A stretch of 40,841 bases of DNA, from assembly GCA_017501245.1 (NCBI GenBank), contig JAFVXI010000017.1, positions 1 through 40,841 on the forward strand. Direction: 5' to 3'. A program made the position numbers and the translations under genes. This DNA is from Clostridia bacterium (lineage in GTDB: Bacteria; Bacillota; Clostridia; Oscillospirales; CAG-272). The notes under the pieces were generated by a model. The model ran no database searches and was not told the DNA's origin. It saw only the letters and a program-made list of their open reading frames with translations. Below are positions 1 through 7,965 of the stretch, one piece after another. Position 1 is the first letter of the stretch, and every line of letters begins with the position of its first letter.

Positions 1-116
1 CATACTTCGCTTCGGGGAACCCCTACACGTGAACCCCCAAAGCTCATACTTCGCTTCGGGGAACCCCTACACGTGAACCCCCAAAGCTCATACTTCGCTT
101 CGGGGAACCCCTACAC
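1..116. repeat. 44-bp direct tandem repeat, three copies
   Basis: A 44-bp unit beginning CATACTTCGCTTCGGGG is present at 1-44 and 45-88, and its first 28 bases again at 89-116. The two complete copies are identical. Each unit holds a small GGGG-AA-CCCC dyad and the string ACACGTGAACC. The array runs off the left edge, so its true copy number is unknown. No convincing reading frame covers it. It lies downstream of the minus-strand decarboxylase gene. Confidence 0.9.
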
Positions 117-123
117 AAACAGA

Positions 124-173
124 AAGAGCAAGAATAAAAGGAGAAAATCCTTATATTCTTGCTCTTATTTTTT
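124..173. terminator. Rho-independent terminator with long stem
   Basis: A 13-bp perfect stem pairs 124-136 with 154-166, with an inner AAGGA/TCCTT pairing. Six T follow on the plus strand (168-173). On the minus strand the hairpin is followed by TTTCTGTTTG. It therefore probably ends minus-strand transcription leaving the decarboxylase gene (stop at 227), and also plus-strand transcription arriving from the left. Confidence 0.75.
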
Positions 174-226
174 CTTTCAATATGTCAAAAGCCGATGAGA
201 TGAGTCGCTCGGCTTGGCTGAGAGCT

Positions 227-1549
227 TTAGTCGTCGACCACGGTCAGATGCGTTTTTCCGTAGTAGGAGAGAAGCTTGACATGTTCCTCGCTGATCCTCT
301 CACCGGGGAACAGGATCGGCACTGCGGGAGGGCAGGCTGCATCGGGGGCTGCAAGCACTCTGCCTACGCATTTTTCAACCCGTGTCCTAACTGACGGCAT
401 CATCATTGCCTCTCTGATGGACGTTATGCGCTCGGCTCCGATAGGCTTCGGGGGAGTAGACTTACTCCTTTTTCCTCTCGGAATCTCCAAAAGCGCCGCC
501 AAAAGCTTGTCTACGGCTTCGATATCGCTCACCGAGGGCATCAGCGTTAAGCTGTCGCGGTCGGCAAACTCGCACTCGATAGCTCTCCCTCGCAAAAGCT
601 CGGCAAGCTCTTCACCCGTGTAGCCGTATGCTGATGCATCTATGCTGATCTTCATCGGCTCGTCACCGATGAACTCGTAGCCGATTTTGCTAAGCTCTGC
701 CTTGAATGAGGCGATTTTGCTAATTATTATTTGCATTTTTCCCCTCATTTCGGTAGCGAGGAAGATGTTTGCAAGATCGAGAGATCGCAGGATGAGATAG
801 GATGGGCTGGTGGAGCCGAAGAGCGCAAGAGCCGACCTGACCGCCTCGTCGGTGATATCCCCGAGGCGCTCTCCGAGATGGAGATATGCGCCGCCCGTAA
901 GCACGGGCAGAGTTTTATGCGCTGAGTCGGCGCACATATCTGCGCCGAGGTCGATCGGATGGAGCGACGGCTCTATGAACCTCAAGTAAGCTCCGTGAGC
1001 ATTGTCTATAAGTAATAGGATGCCCCTCTCGTGGCAGACGTCCGCCAGCTCCCCAACGTCAACGAGGCTTCCAAGATAGTCGGGCGAGGTGAGGTAGACG
1101 GCGTCGGGCTTTCGGTCAAGCTCGTCAAGCCTTGCCTTAAGGCTCTCGCCGTCAACGTGGCAGGACAGGTAGCTATCCTCGCATAGGAGCCATTCAACGT
1201 CGAGGTCGAGCAGAGCTGCCGCACTTACGAACGCCCTGTGCGCATTTCTGCCTGCGAGGACGAGCGGCCTTCCGCTTCTTTTTTTGGTGAAGAGGGCAAG
1301 GTAGAGCATCGCCTTTATCGCAAGCGAGGAGCCCTCGGTGGAGTAGTAGGTGCGTGCGCCGAAAAGCTCTGAGGCGACTGCCTCACTCTCCTTGATTATG
1401 CCCTCGGCGTCATAGAGAGAGTCGGCGCCCTTGATCTCGGTTATATCGTATTTTTCAACACCCGTGGTGCCCTTATGGCCGGGCATATGCAGGCGGACGG
1501 TGTCCGAGGCTGCGTATTTATCCAAAAATTCTGCGATAGGAGCCCTCAT
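227..1549 (-). CDS. Orn/Lys/Arg decarboxylase-family PLP enzyme
   Basis: The 440-aa product belongs to the fold-type I PLP family of Orn/Lys/Arg decarboxylases (SpeA/YaaO type, short form). Visible motifs are HMPGHKG at residue 21, IDNAHGAYLR around 181-190 (Asp182 for the pyridine nitrogen) and SAHKTLPVLTGGA, where Lys212 is the likely Schiff-base lysine. A smaller C-terminal domain follows. ATG 1549 shares one base with the scfB stop (TGATG), so the two are translationally coupled. A GTG directly upstream (1552) is an alternative start with better spacing from AAGGAG. The family decarboxylates arginine, lysine or ornithine to make polyamines; the substrate here cannot be told. Being third in the SCIFF operon, it could also serve peptide-linked metabolism, which is inference. 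Confidence 0.85.
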   Translation of the reverse strand: MRAPIAEFLDKYAASDTVRLHMPGHKGTTGVEKYDITEIKGADSLYDAEGIIKESEAVASELFGARTYYSTEGSSLAIKAMLYLALFTKKRSGRPLVLAGRNAHRAFVSAAALLDLDVEWLLCEDSYLSCHVDGESLKARLDELDRKPDAVYLTSPDYLGSLVDVGELADVCHERGILLLIDNAHGAYLRFIEPSLHPIDLGADMCADSAHKTLPVLTGGAYLHLGERLGDITDEAVRSALALFGSTSPSYLILRSLDLANIFLATEMRGKMQIIISKIASFKAELSKIGYEFIGDEPMKISIDASAYGYTGEELAELLRGRAIECEFADRDSLTLMPSVSDIEAVDKLLAALLEIPRGKRSKSTPPKPIGAERITSIREAMMMPSVRTRVEKCVGRVLAAPDAACPPAVPILFPGERISEEHVKLLSYYGKTHLTVVDD

Positions 1550-2928
1550 CACTCCCCAAGCTCCTTGGCTATCGCAAGCATGATGGCACATTCCATTCTC
1601 TTTTTAAAGAGCTCGCAGCCCTTTTCGTAAACGCCCTTTACGCTGCCCGTTGCGTGGTATGCGTTTGCGGCGCAGCCGCCCGAGCAATAAAGCCTCGCCC
1701 AGCAGTCACGGCATGCCTCTCTTGCATAGACGTTACACTCACGGAATTCGTTCTGAGCCGCCGTGTTGGTGACGCCCTCGTAGATCGAGCCGAGGCGGTA
1801 TCTCTCCTCACCGACGAACTGATGGCAGGGGTAGAGGTCGCCCCAGGGGGTAACTGCCATATATTCCGTACCCGAGCCGCAGCCAGAGATCCTCTTATAA
1901 ATGCAGGGGCCGCCGGTCAGATCGATCATATAGTGATAGAAGGTGAAGGGCTTACCCTCCTTATGCCTCTTTAGCATAAGCTCCGCAAGCTTTTCATACT
2001 GCTCCTTGACGATCTCCATATCGGCGTCGGTCAGCTCTGCGGGGTCGCCGGGTGCGCATACCACGGGCTCCATCGAAAGCTCGTTGAAGCCGAGGTCGAG
2101 CATCACCTTGATATCCTCGAGGAAGTCGGGGTTTGCGTGGGTGAAGGTGCCGCGCATATAGTAGCCCTTGCCATCCCTGGCATCAACCAGCTTTTTGAAC
2201 TTAGGCACGATGCGGTCAAAGCTGCCCTTGCCGGCGTAGTCGACTCTGAATCTGTCGTGGATCTCACGCCTTCCGTCAAGGCTGAGCACTACGTTATGGC
2301 ATTCACGGTTTGCAAAATCTATAACGTCGTCGTCGATGAGCATACCGTTAGTGGTGAGGGTAAAGCGGAAGTTCTTTCCCTTTTCCTTTTCGATCGATCT
2401 TGCGTAGGCAACGAGCTCCTTGACCACCTCGAAGTTCATAAGCGGCTCGCCGCCGAAGAAGTCTACCTCAAGGTTACGCCTCGTCCCCGAGTTCTCAACG
2501 AGGAAGTCGAGCGCCCTCTTTCCGACCTCGAGGCTCATCACGGCTCTCTCACCGTGATACTTTCCCTGGCTGGCAAAGCAATAGGAGCAGTTGAGGTTGC
2601 AGGTATGGGCGATATGTAAGCAGAGCGCCTTGATAACGCCCGAGGTCTTTTCCTTGAGCGTGCCCGCCATGGGCATAAAGGTGTCGGGGGAGAAGAGCTT
2701 TCCCGATCTCTCAAGCTCCTCGATCTGGCCGTAGCACTCCTCGATCTCATCGGGGCTGGCGCCCTCTGTGCCAAGGTATTTAGCCTTGATATCACGGAGC
2801 AGCTCCTCGCGGCTCTTAGCCTTAAAGTCGGCGATCATATCGTACGCCACGTCGTCGACCACGTGGACGGCGCCCGAGCAGACGTCGAGCACTACGTTAA
2901 GCCCGCCAAGCTTATACTGATGTATCAT
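1549..2928 (-). CDS. scfB: SCIFF peptide maturase, radical SAM/SPASM
   Basis: The 459-aa radical SAM enzyme sits directly downstream of its substrate peptide. The first about 100 residues look like a peptide-binding (RRE-like) region. The SAM cluster motif is C110-NLN-C114-SY-C117. The C-terminal SPASM region is cysteine-rich, with C-x-S-G near residue 350 and the cluster CRDCWARLYCSGGC near 420, which would bind two auxiliary [4Fe-4S] clusters. Known members of this family (CteB of Clostridium thermocellum) install thioether crosslinks between cysteines and acceptor residues of SCIFF. It is separated from scfA by 58 bp holding a terminator and has a weak ribosome site, so it is probably made at much lower level than the peptide. 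Confidence 0.95.
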   Translation of the reverse strand: MIHQYKLGGLNVVLDVCSGAVHVVDDVAYDMIADFKAKSREELLRDIKAKYLGTEGASPDEIEECYGQIEELERSGKLFSPDTFMPMAGTLKEKTSGVIKALCLHIAHTCNLNCSYCFASQGKYHGERAVMSLEVGKRALDFLVENSGTRRNLEVDFFGGEPLMNFEVVKELVAYARSIEKEKGKNFRFTLTTNGMLIDDDVIDFANRECHNVVLSLDGRREIHDRFRVDYAGKGSFDRIVPKFKKLVDARDGKGYYMRGTFTHANPDFLEDIKVMLDLGFNELSMEPVVCAPGDPAELTDADMEIVKEQYEKLAELMLKRHKEGKPFTFYHYMIDLTGGPCIYKRISGCGSGTEYMAVTPWGDLYPCHQFVGEERYRLGSIYEGVTNTAAQNEFRECNVYAREACRDCWARLYCSGGCAANAYHATGSVKGVYEKGCELFKKRMECAIMLAIAKELGE

Positions 2929-2956
2929 AATTATCTCACTTTCAGACGTTTATTCA

Positions 2957-2981
2957 TAAAAAATGCCGCCCGAGGGCGGCA
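2957..2981 (-). terminator. Intra-operon terminator between scfA and scfB
   Basis: On the minus strand a GCCGCC/GGCGGC stem (2965-2970 with 2975-2980, four-base loop) is followed by six T (2958-2963). It lies seven bases past the scfA stop codon. It should end most transcripts after the peptide gene and let a fraction read through into scfB. Confidence 0.85.
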
Positions 2982-2986
2982 ATTTA

Positions 2987-3133
2987 TTACTTGCTCTTGC
3001 TCTCGCACTGCTGGTTAGCAATGCCGCAGCTGGTTTTGCAAGCAGACTGGCAGGAAGTCTGGCACTCGCCGCATCCGCCGTTCTTTGCGCTCTGGCAAAG
3101 ATTCTTAGTCTCGATAGTCTTGATATGCTTCAT
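2987..3133 (-). CDS. scfA: SCIFF ranthipeptide precursor
   Basis: This 48-aa precursor begins MKHIKTIETKNLCQSAKNGG, followed by the family hallmark GGCGECQTSCQSACKTSC. It is the substrate of the adjacent ScfB, which forms thioether bonds from the cysteines. Cysteines are at 13, 21, 24, 28, 32, 36 and 43: seven, whereas the family is named for six, Cys13 being the extra one. ATG 3133 is preceded by GGGAGG with eight bases of spacing and by a consensus sigma-A promoter. The family is widespread in Clostridia and its biological role is still poorly known. Identification is near certain from sequence plus the neighbouring maturase. Confidence 0.97.
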   Translation of the reverse strand: MKHIKTIETKNLCQSAKNGGCGECQTSCQSACKTSCGIANQQCESKSK

Positions 3134-3166
3134 AATATCAACCTCCCGAAAAAGATTTACTCCTTG

Positions 3167-3195
3167 ATTATATCATAGTAATATTTTATTGTCAA
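3167..3195 (-). promoter_or_regulatory. Consensus sigma-A promoter of scfA
   Basis: On the minus strand TTGACA (3190-3195) and TATAAT (3167-3172) are separated by exactly 17 bp. Both hexamers match the consensus perfectly, which suggests strong constitutive expression of the SCIFF operon. Confidence 0.92.
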
Positions 3196-3252
3196 GGTGG
3201 GGGATAAATATTTTTTGTCAAGTTAAAGCAAGCTAAGATAGGTCAAAAGTGC

Positions 3253-3281
3253 TTGATTTATTCGGACTCTTATGCTAGAAT
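3253..3281 (+). promoter_or_regulatory. Promoter of the M20 amidohydrolase gene
   Basis: TTGATT (3253-3258), a 17-bp spacer and TAGAAT (3276-3281). It is divergent from the scfA promoter and places the transcript start near 3288. That excludes the farther upstream in-frame codons and supports ATG 3328 as the start. Confidence 0.75.
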
Positions 3282-3327
3282 GAGTTTGTATATAAAAAAT
3301 GCGCATATGCGTACGGGAGGAAAAGGT

Positions 3328-4656
3328 ATGATCAAGAGAATAGACGAGGCCGTAGAGCGCCACCGCGAGCTGATACTGCGTGCGGAGAGGGACATCTGGG
3401 GCATGCCTGAGACGGGATATAAGGAATATAAGACGACGGCGTATCTTGCCGAGCGCTACGAGGCCCTCGGATATAAGCTCGTAAGGCCCGAAAATATCAC
3501 CGGCTTCTATACCGAGATCGACACCGGAAGAGAGGGACCTACCCTCCTTATCCTCGGCGAGCTCGACTCAGTCATCTGCCCCGGACATCCCGAGTCGGAT
3601 CCCGAGACGGGCGCCGTTCATTCCTGCGGCCATCACGCACAGTCTGCGACGCTGCTCGGCATCGCCGCCGCCCTCACCGAGCCGGGGATGCTCGACGGGC
3701 TCTCGGGTCGCATCAAGCTTTGTGCCGTCCCCGCAGAGGAGCTGCTCGAGATCGGCTTCAGAACCGAGCTTCGCAAAAAGGGCATTATCCGCTATCTCGG
3801 CGGCAAGAGCGAGTTTATGTCAAGGGGCTTCTTTGACGACGTCGACTTAGCGTTTATGGTCCACACCTCCAAGGTCAACACATCGCTGCTCGGCTCGGTC
3901 GGCTGTATAGCAAAGACCGTCACCTATAAGGGTAAGGCGGCCCACGCAGGCGGCAGCCCCTGGAACGGAGTAAACGCCCTCTACGCCGCAACTGCGGGCA
4001 TCAATGCGGTCAACTCCATAAGAGAGACCTTTAAGGATGCCGACCTCATCAGATTCCATCCGATAATCACCGAGGGCGGCTCGATGGTAAACGCCATCCC
4101 CGAGCGTGCCAAGATAGAAACCTACGTCAGAGGCTTAAGCTATGACGGCATTAAAAATACTAACAAGCGCATCAACCGTGCGCTCGTCGGTGCGGCTCTT
4201 TCGCTCGGCGCAAACGTCGAGATCGAGGACTCCCCGGGATACGCTCCGCTCCACAATTCTCCCGAGATGATCAAGGTTTATTGCGATGCTTATAAGGAGC
4301 TGACGGGCGAGGAGATAAAACCTACGAACGAATATTCCACCGGCAGCACCGATATGGGCGATCTCTCTGCGGTCATGCCGGTCGTGCATCCCTACTGTGC
4401 GGGCTCCGTCGGCACCTCTCACGGCGCTGACTACTATATCAATGATCCCGTCGCCGCCTGCGTCACGAATGCGAAGGTTCAGCTCGTTATGGCAAGGCTA
4501 TTACTCTCCGACGGCGCAAAGCGCGCTTGGGAGATCGTCGAGGGCTACGACGCACCCTTTAAATCCATCGCCGAATTCTTAGAGTATCAGGACTCGATCC
4601 TCGACTCGGGTGACAGAATAGAGTATAACGAGGAGGGAGCCAACGTAAGGCTCTGA
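3328..4656 (+). CDS. M20 family amidohydrolase (AbgB-like)
   Basis: The 442-aa protein is a zinc-type amidohydrolase of peptidase family M20, nearest in type to p-aminobenzoyl-glutamate hydrolase subunit B and IAA-amino-acid hydrolases. Motifs seen are GELD near 77-80, HSCGHHAQSA from 98 (metal ligands, in place of the usual CGHDxH), catalytic-type EE at 137-138 and SHGADYYI near the C-terminus. A dimerisation insert lies between the two halves of the catalytic domain. Start ATG 3328 follows GGGAGG by eight bases and fits the promoter. No signal peptide is seen, so it is probably cytosolic, cleaving an amide or N-acyl amino acid; the substrate is unknown. The PHP gene follows after 30 bp, probably co-transcribed. 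Confidence 0.88.
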   Translation: MIKRIDEAVERHRELILRAERDIWGMPETGYKEYKTTAYLAERYEALGYKLVRPENITGFYTEIDTGREGPTLLILGELDSVICPGHPESDPETGAVHSCGHHAQSATLLGIAAALTEPGMLDGLSGRIKLCAVPAEELLEIGFRTELRKKGIIRYLGGKSEFMSRGFFDDVDLAFMVHTSKVNTSLLGSVGCIAKTVTYKGKAAHAGGSPWNGVNALYAATAGINAVNSIRETFKDADLIRFHPIITEGGSMVNAIPERAKIETYVRGLSYDGIKNTNKRINRALVGAALSLGANVEIEDSPGYAPLHNSPEMIKVYCDAYKELTGEEIKPTNEYSTGSTDMGDLSAVMPVVHPYCAGSVGTSHGADYYINDPVAACVTNAKVQLVMARLLLSDGAKRAWEIVEGYDAPFKSIAEFLEYQDSILDSGDRIEYNEEGANVRL

Positions 4657-4686
4657 TCTCCTAAGACAAACAAGGAAAAAGACTAA

Positions 4687-5544
4687 ATGTGCAAAGAAAA
4701 GTTGACAAAATACGATAAATTATGCGATCTGCACGTTCATTCTCACTTCTCGGACGGAACGCTCTCGCCGACAGAGCTTGTGGAGCTTGCCGAGGCGTCG
4801 GGGCTATCCTCGATCGCCCTGACCGACCATAATACGATCGGCGGCGTGCCCGAAGTGCTCAGTGCTGCCGAGGGTAGCGCGGTTAAGGCAATAGCAGGCG
4901 TTGAGCTTTCCACCGACTATAACGGAGTGGAGCTGCACGTCCTGGCTCTCGGCTTTGGCTGTGGCGCCTACGGAAGGATAAACGAGCTGACCGAGGATTA
5001 TATGAAGAGAAAGAGGCTCGCTAACAAGAAGCTCATCTCGGATCTTATCGAGGCCGGCTACGGGATATCGCCCGAGCGCATCTACGAGGGTGCTATGGGC
5101 GAGGTCAACAGAGCTCATATCGCTATGGAGCTTGTCAGATGTGGCTACGTTGAATCGAGGAAAGAGGCGTTTGACGACATCCTCGCCTCGGGCGGCAGGT
5201 TCTACACTCCGCCGAAGAGAATTTCCACCCCGGAGTGCATTGATTTTATCGCATCTATCGGAGCGAGGAGCGTGCTTGCTCATCCCTTCTTAAATATCGA
5301 CGAGGCGACGCTACGAGGGCTGCTCTCCGAGGTCGGGGACAGGCTCGACGGCATGGAGGTCATCTATTCCGAGTACGATGAGGAGACGACGGCGCTCTCG
5401 TATAAGATCGTAGAGGAATACGGGCTTCTGCCCTCGGGAGGCAGCGACTTCCACGGCGGGAACAAGCCGGATATATCTCTCGGCACGGGAAGGGGCTCAC
5501 TCAGAATTCCCCTCTCCTTTGCAGAGGGTCTCGGGCTTATCTGA
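4687..5544 (+). CDS. PHP-domain metal-dependent phosphoesterase
   Basis: The 285-aa protein has the PHP fold: DLHVHSHFSDGT from Asp14 (His16, His18, His20), LTDHNTIGG, LAHPFLN and SGGSDFHG, which together supply the metal ligands. It resembles YciV/RNase AM-type proteins, which remove nucleotides from short RNAs or act on 3',5'-nucleoside bisphosphates. An inserted helical region sits in the middle, as is usual for this group. An AAGGA is about 12 bases before ATG 4687, which is rather far. Probably second in an operon with the M20 gene. The exact substrate is uncertain. Confidence 0.85.
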   Translation: MCKEKLTKYDKLCDLHVHSHFSDGTLSPTELVELAEASGLSSIALTDHNTIGGVPEVLSAAEGSAVKAIAGVELSTDYNGVELHVLALGFGCGAYGRINELTEDYMKRKRLANKKLISDLIEAGYGISPERIYEGAMGEVNRAHIAMELVRCGYVESRKEAFDDILASGGRFYTPPKRISTPECIDFIASIGARSVLAHPFLNIDEATLRGLLSEVGDRLDGMEVIYSEYDEETTALSYKIVEEYGLLPSGGSDFHGGNKPDISLGTGRGSLRIPLSFAEGLGLI

Positions 5545-5567
5545 TAGACGCTGAATTGACACCCGTG

Positions 5568-5597
5568 TCGGCAGTATCGGTGCCGATCCCGTTTTTT
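5568..5597 (+). terminator. Terminator after the PHP gene
   Basis: TCGGCA (5568-5573) pairs with TGCCGA (5581-5586) across a seven-base loop, and TCCCG then six T follow. It ends the M20-PHP transcript just before glycerate kinase. Confidence 0.7.
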
Positions 5598-5623
5598 GAT
5601 CATTTACTTGCTTGGAGCTTGGT

Positions 5624-6763
5624 ATGAAGGTTGTTATAGCTATTGACTCGTATAAGGGCAGCCTTACGGCGCTTGAAGCCGCCGAGGCGTGCGCTGAGGG
5701 CATAAGGTCTGCCATTAGGGATGCGGAGTGCGTTATTTGCCCTATTGCCGACGGAGGAGAGGGGACGGTGGATGCCGCCGTGCTTGCTACGGGCGGAGAA
5801 TATCGCAGTGCTACCGTCAGCGATCCCTTAGGCAGGCCGATCACGGCAAGCTACGGGCTTTTGCCGGGAGGTGTGGCGATAATAGAGATGTCGGCGGCGT
5901 CGGGCATAACCCTCGTTGATAAGGACGAGAGAGATCCCTTCAAGGCTGACACCTACGGCGTCGGTGAGCTGATCCTCGACGCTTACGCTAAAGGCGCAAG
6001 GCGCTTTATAATAGGCATCGGCGGCTCCGCTACCAACGACGGTGGCTCGGGAATGCTGAGGGCGCTCGGCTTCTCACTCCTTGATAAAGACGGCAAGGAT
6101 ATCGGCAGAGGAGCTGAGGCTCTGGCCAAAATAGCCTCTATTAACGCCGATAATGTTAAGATCGATTTACATTCCTGCAACTTTTCCGTTGCCTGCGACG
6201 TTAAAAACCCCCTGCTTGGTGAAAACGGCGCAACCTATATATACGGACCTCAGAAGGGTGTTTTACCCGAGGATAGAGCGAGGCTCGATTCTATCTTAGC
6301 AAAATTTGCCTCCGTTTCGGCACTCAAGTTCCCTGCGGCTGACCCCACCCTTGAGGGCGCAGGTGCTGCGGGCGGGCTCGGATTTGCCCTCGTCGGAATG
6401 CTCGGCGCTAAGCTATGCTCGGGCATTGAGCTTATAATGGACATAACCGGACTTGAGGAAAAGCTTGCTGACGCAGATATTGTCGTCACGGGCGAGGGCA
6501 GGATGGATAAGCAGAGCGCTATGGGTAAGGTGCCCGTTGGCGTTGCCCGCCTTGCAAAGATGCATGGCAAGCCCGTCGTCGCTCTTGCGGGCTCTCTCGG
6601 TGAGGGAGCAGAGGCTCTTTCGGATTACGGCATCGACGCCTGCTTTTCGATCTTAAATAGGCCCGCAACTCTCTCGGAGGCTATGGACAAGTCTTGTGCG
6701 GCTGAAAATATGCGGCTTTGCGCATCTCAGGTCTTTTCGCTTATCGCTGCGATAGGAAAATAG
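5624..6763 (+). CDS. Glycerate kinase (GarK/GlxK family)
   Basis: The 379-aa protein opens MKVVIAIDSYKGSLTA, the hallmark of the GarK/GlxK glycerate kinases, followed by PIADGGEGT, GIGGSATNDGGSGML and VVTGEGRMDKQSAMGK. These enzymes phosphorylate D-glycerate with ATP, feeding glycolysis; which hydroxyl (2- or 3-) is used cannot be told. The start is set at ATG 5624, six bases after GGAG; an upstream in-frame TTG (5612) is less likely. Length is normal for the family and the protein should be cytosolic. A terminator precedes it and a 100-bp gap with no clear signal follows. Confidence 0.92.
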   Translation: MKVVIAIDSYKGSLTALEAAEACAEGIRSAIRDAECVICPIADGGEGTVDAAVLATGGEYRSATVSDPLGRPITASYGLLPGGVAIIEMSAASGITLVDKDERDPFKADTYGVGELILDAYAKGARRFIIGIGGSATNDGGSGMLRALGFSLLDKDGKDIGRGAEALAKIASINADNVKIDLHSCNFSVACDVKNPLLGENGATYIYGPQKGVLPEDRARLDSILAKFASVSALKFPAADPTLEGAGAAGGLGFALVGMLGAKLCSGIELIMDITGLEEKLADADIVVTGEGRMDKQSAMGKVPVGVARLAKMHGKPVVALAGSLGEGAEALSDYGIDACFSILNRPATLSEAMDKSCAAENMRLCASQVFSLIAAIGK

Positions 6764-6863
6764 CTTAGCGTGAGCATCCGCCTTGTTGTGCAATATGCTT
6801 CGTTTATCGGACGTCAGGGGTTTATCGGCACGAAAACTATCTTTATTTTAAGGAGATCTACTT

Positions 6864-7808
6864 ATGGACGCTAATGGAAGAGCGCCGCTCGAGCCACTCA
6901 GAATAACTCCAAAGAGCTTTCTTATGGATATGCTTGCGGGCGTTGGCATAGGCACAGCGTTTATTATCCCCGGCTTTTCGGGCGGCTCGATAGCGGTCAT
7001 CTTCGGAATATACGACAAGCTCATCGGGGCGATAGCGGGGATCTTCAAGGACTTTAAGCGCAGCACACTTACGCTTTTGCCGATAGGCATCGGGCTGATC
7101 ATAGGTGCGTTATCACTTCTATATCCGATCAAGCTCGGGCTCGAGGCGTTTCCGCTTCCGACCGTTTCGCTCTTCGTCGGGCTTGCGCTCGGCGGCCTCT
7201 TATCGGTAAAGGATGAGATATGCGGCAGGTTTTCGCCTGTTTATATTGCCTCGCTCCTTCTTCCGTTCGCACTCGTGCTTTCGATCTCCTTCCTGCCGGG
7301 CGGCAGTGACGTTGATCTCTTCGGGCTTGAGTGGCAGGGCTACGTCGTCCTGTTTTTGGTCGGTGCACTCGGCTCTGCGGCGCTCGTCGTGCCCGGCATC
7401 TCGGGCAGTATGATCCTGCTCATCCTCGGCTACTATAATCCCATCGTGGCGGTCATAACCGATCACTTCTTCCGGGGTGTCGATCTTCTTGAATCCTTCC
7501 TTATTCTGATGTCCGTCGGCCTTGGAATACTCACGGGCTTTATCATCATTTCTATCATTATGAAAAAGCTTCTCACACGGTTCAGGCGAGGGACCTTCTA
7601 CGCCATCCTCGGCTTTATCGTCGGCTCTATCCCGAGCGTATATATCTCGGCAGCTAAGGATGCGGGATATTCCGACGGGCTTCCGACCGATCCCATCCAC
7701 TGGATAGCCTGCGCCTTGCTTCTGTGCCTTGGCTGTGCGATCTCGGTATTTCTTATTTTAAAGGCGGGCAAAAAGTCCGCTCCCCAGTCCGCCAACGAGG
7801 CAAAATGA
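6864..7808 (+). CDS. DUF368 membrane protein, candidate PopT
   Basis: The 314-aa protein is very hydrophobic, with roughly eight to ten membrane segments. The DUF368 signature occurs as two related re-entrant motifs, IIPGFSGGS (35-42) and VVPGISGSM (176-183), in an internally repeated fold. DUF368 members were shown to recycle undecaprenyl phosphate across the membrane (PopT), which supports cell-wall synthesis; applying that role here is inference. ATG 6864 follows a strong AAGGAG by seven bases. Nothing in the neighbours points to envelope biogenesis. Confidence 0.88.
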   Translation: MDANGRAPLEPLRITPKSFLMDMLAGVGIGTAFIIPGFSGGSIAVIFGIYDKLIGAIAGIFKDFKRSTLTLLPIGIGLIIGALSLLYPIKLGLEAFPLPTVSLFVGLALGGLLSVKDEICGRFSPVYIASLLLPFALVLSISFLPGGSDVDLFGLEWQGYVVLFLVGALGSAALVVPGISGSMILLILGYYNPIVAVITDHFFRGVDLLESFLILMSVGLGILTGFIIISIIMKKLLTRFRRGTFYAILGFIVGSIPSVYISAAKDAGYSDGLPTDPIHWIACALLLCLGCAISVFLILKAGKKSAPQSANEAK

Positions 7809-7912
7809 CGGGATATGCCCCTACCCGTGTCGGATCTTCGGGCTTTTCCTAGTTTTGCGTCGTATGACTGCTGAGAGGCGGCGGTTTTTGAAAAACAAAA
7901 TAAAAGGGAATA

Positions 7913-7965
7913 ATAGCGCCCACACGGTAATATCTTTAAGTAAGAAGATTATCGGAGGGCGCTAT
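7913..7965 (+). promoter_or_regulatory. Inverted repeat covering RBS and start codon
   Basis: ATAGCGCCC (7913-7921) is the exact complement of GGGCGCTAT (7957-7965), the latter spanning the end of the ribosome site (GGAGGG 7954-7959) and the first two bases of ATG 7964. If both arms are in the transcript, the nine-pair stem would hide the translation start of the DUF4830-type gene. Confidence 0.5.

Noticed and set aside
2963-3178. Plus-strand 71-aa frame opposite scfA
   Set aside because: It is the antisense shadow of the SCIFF gene and its terminator.
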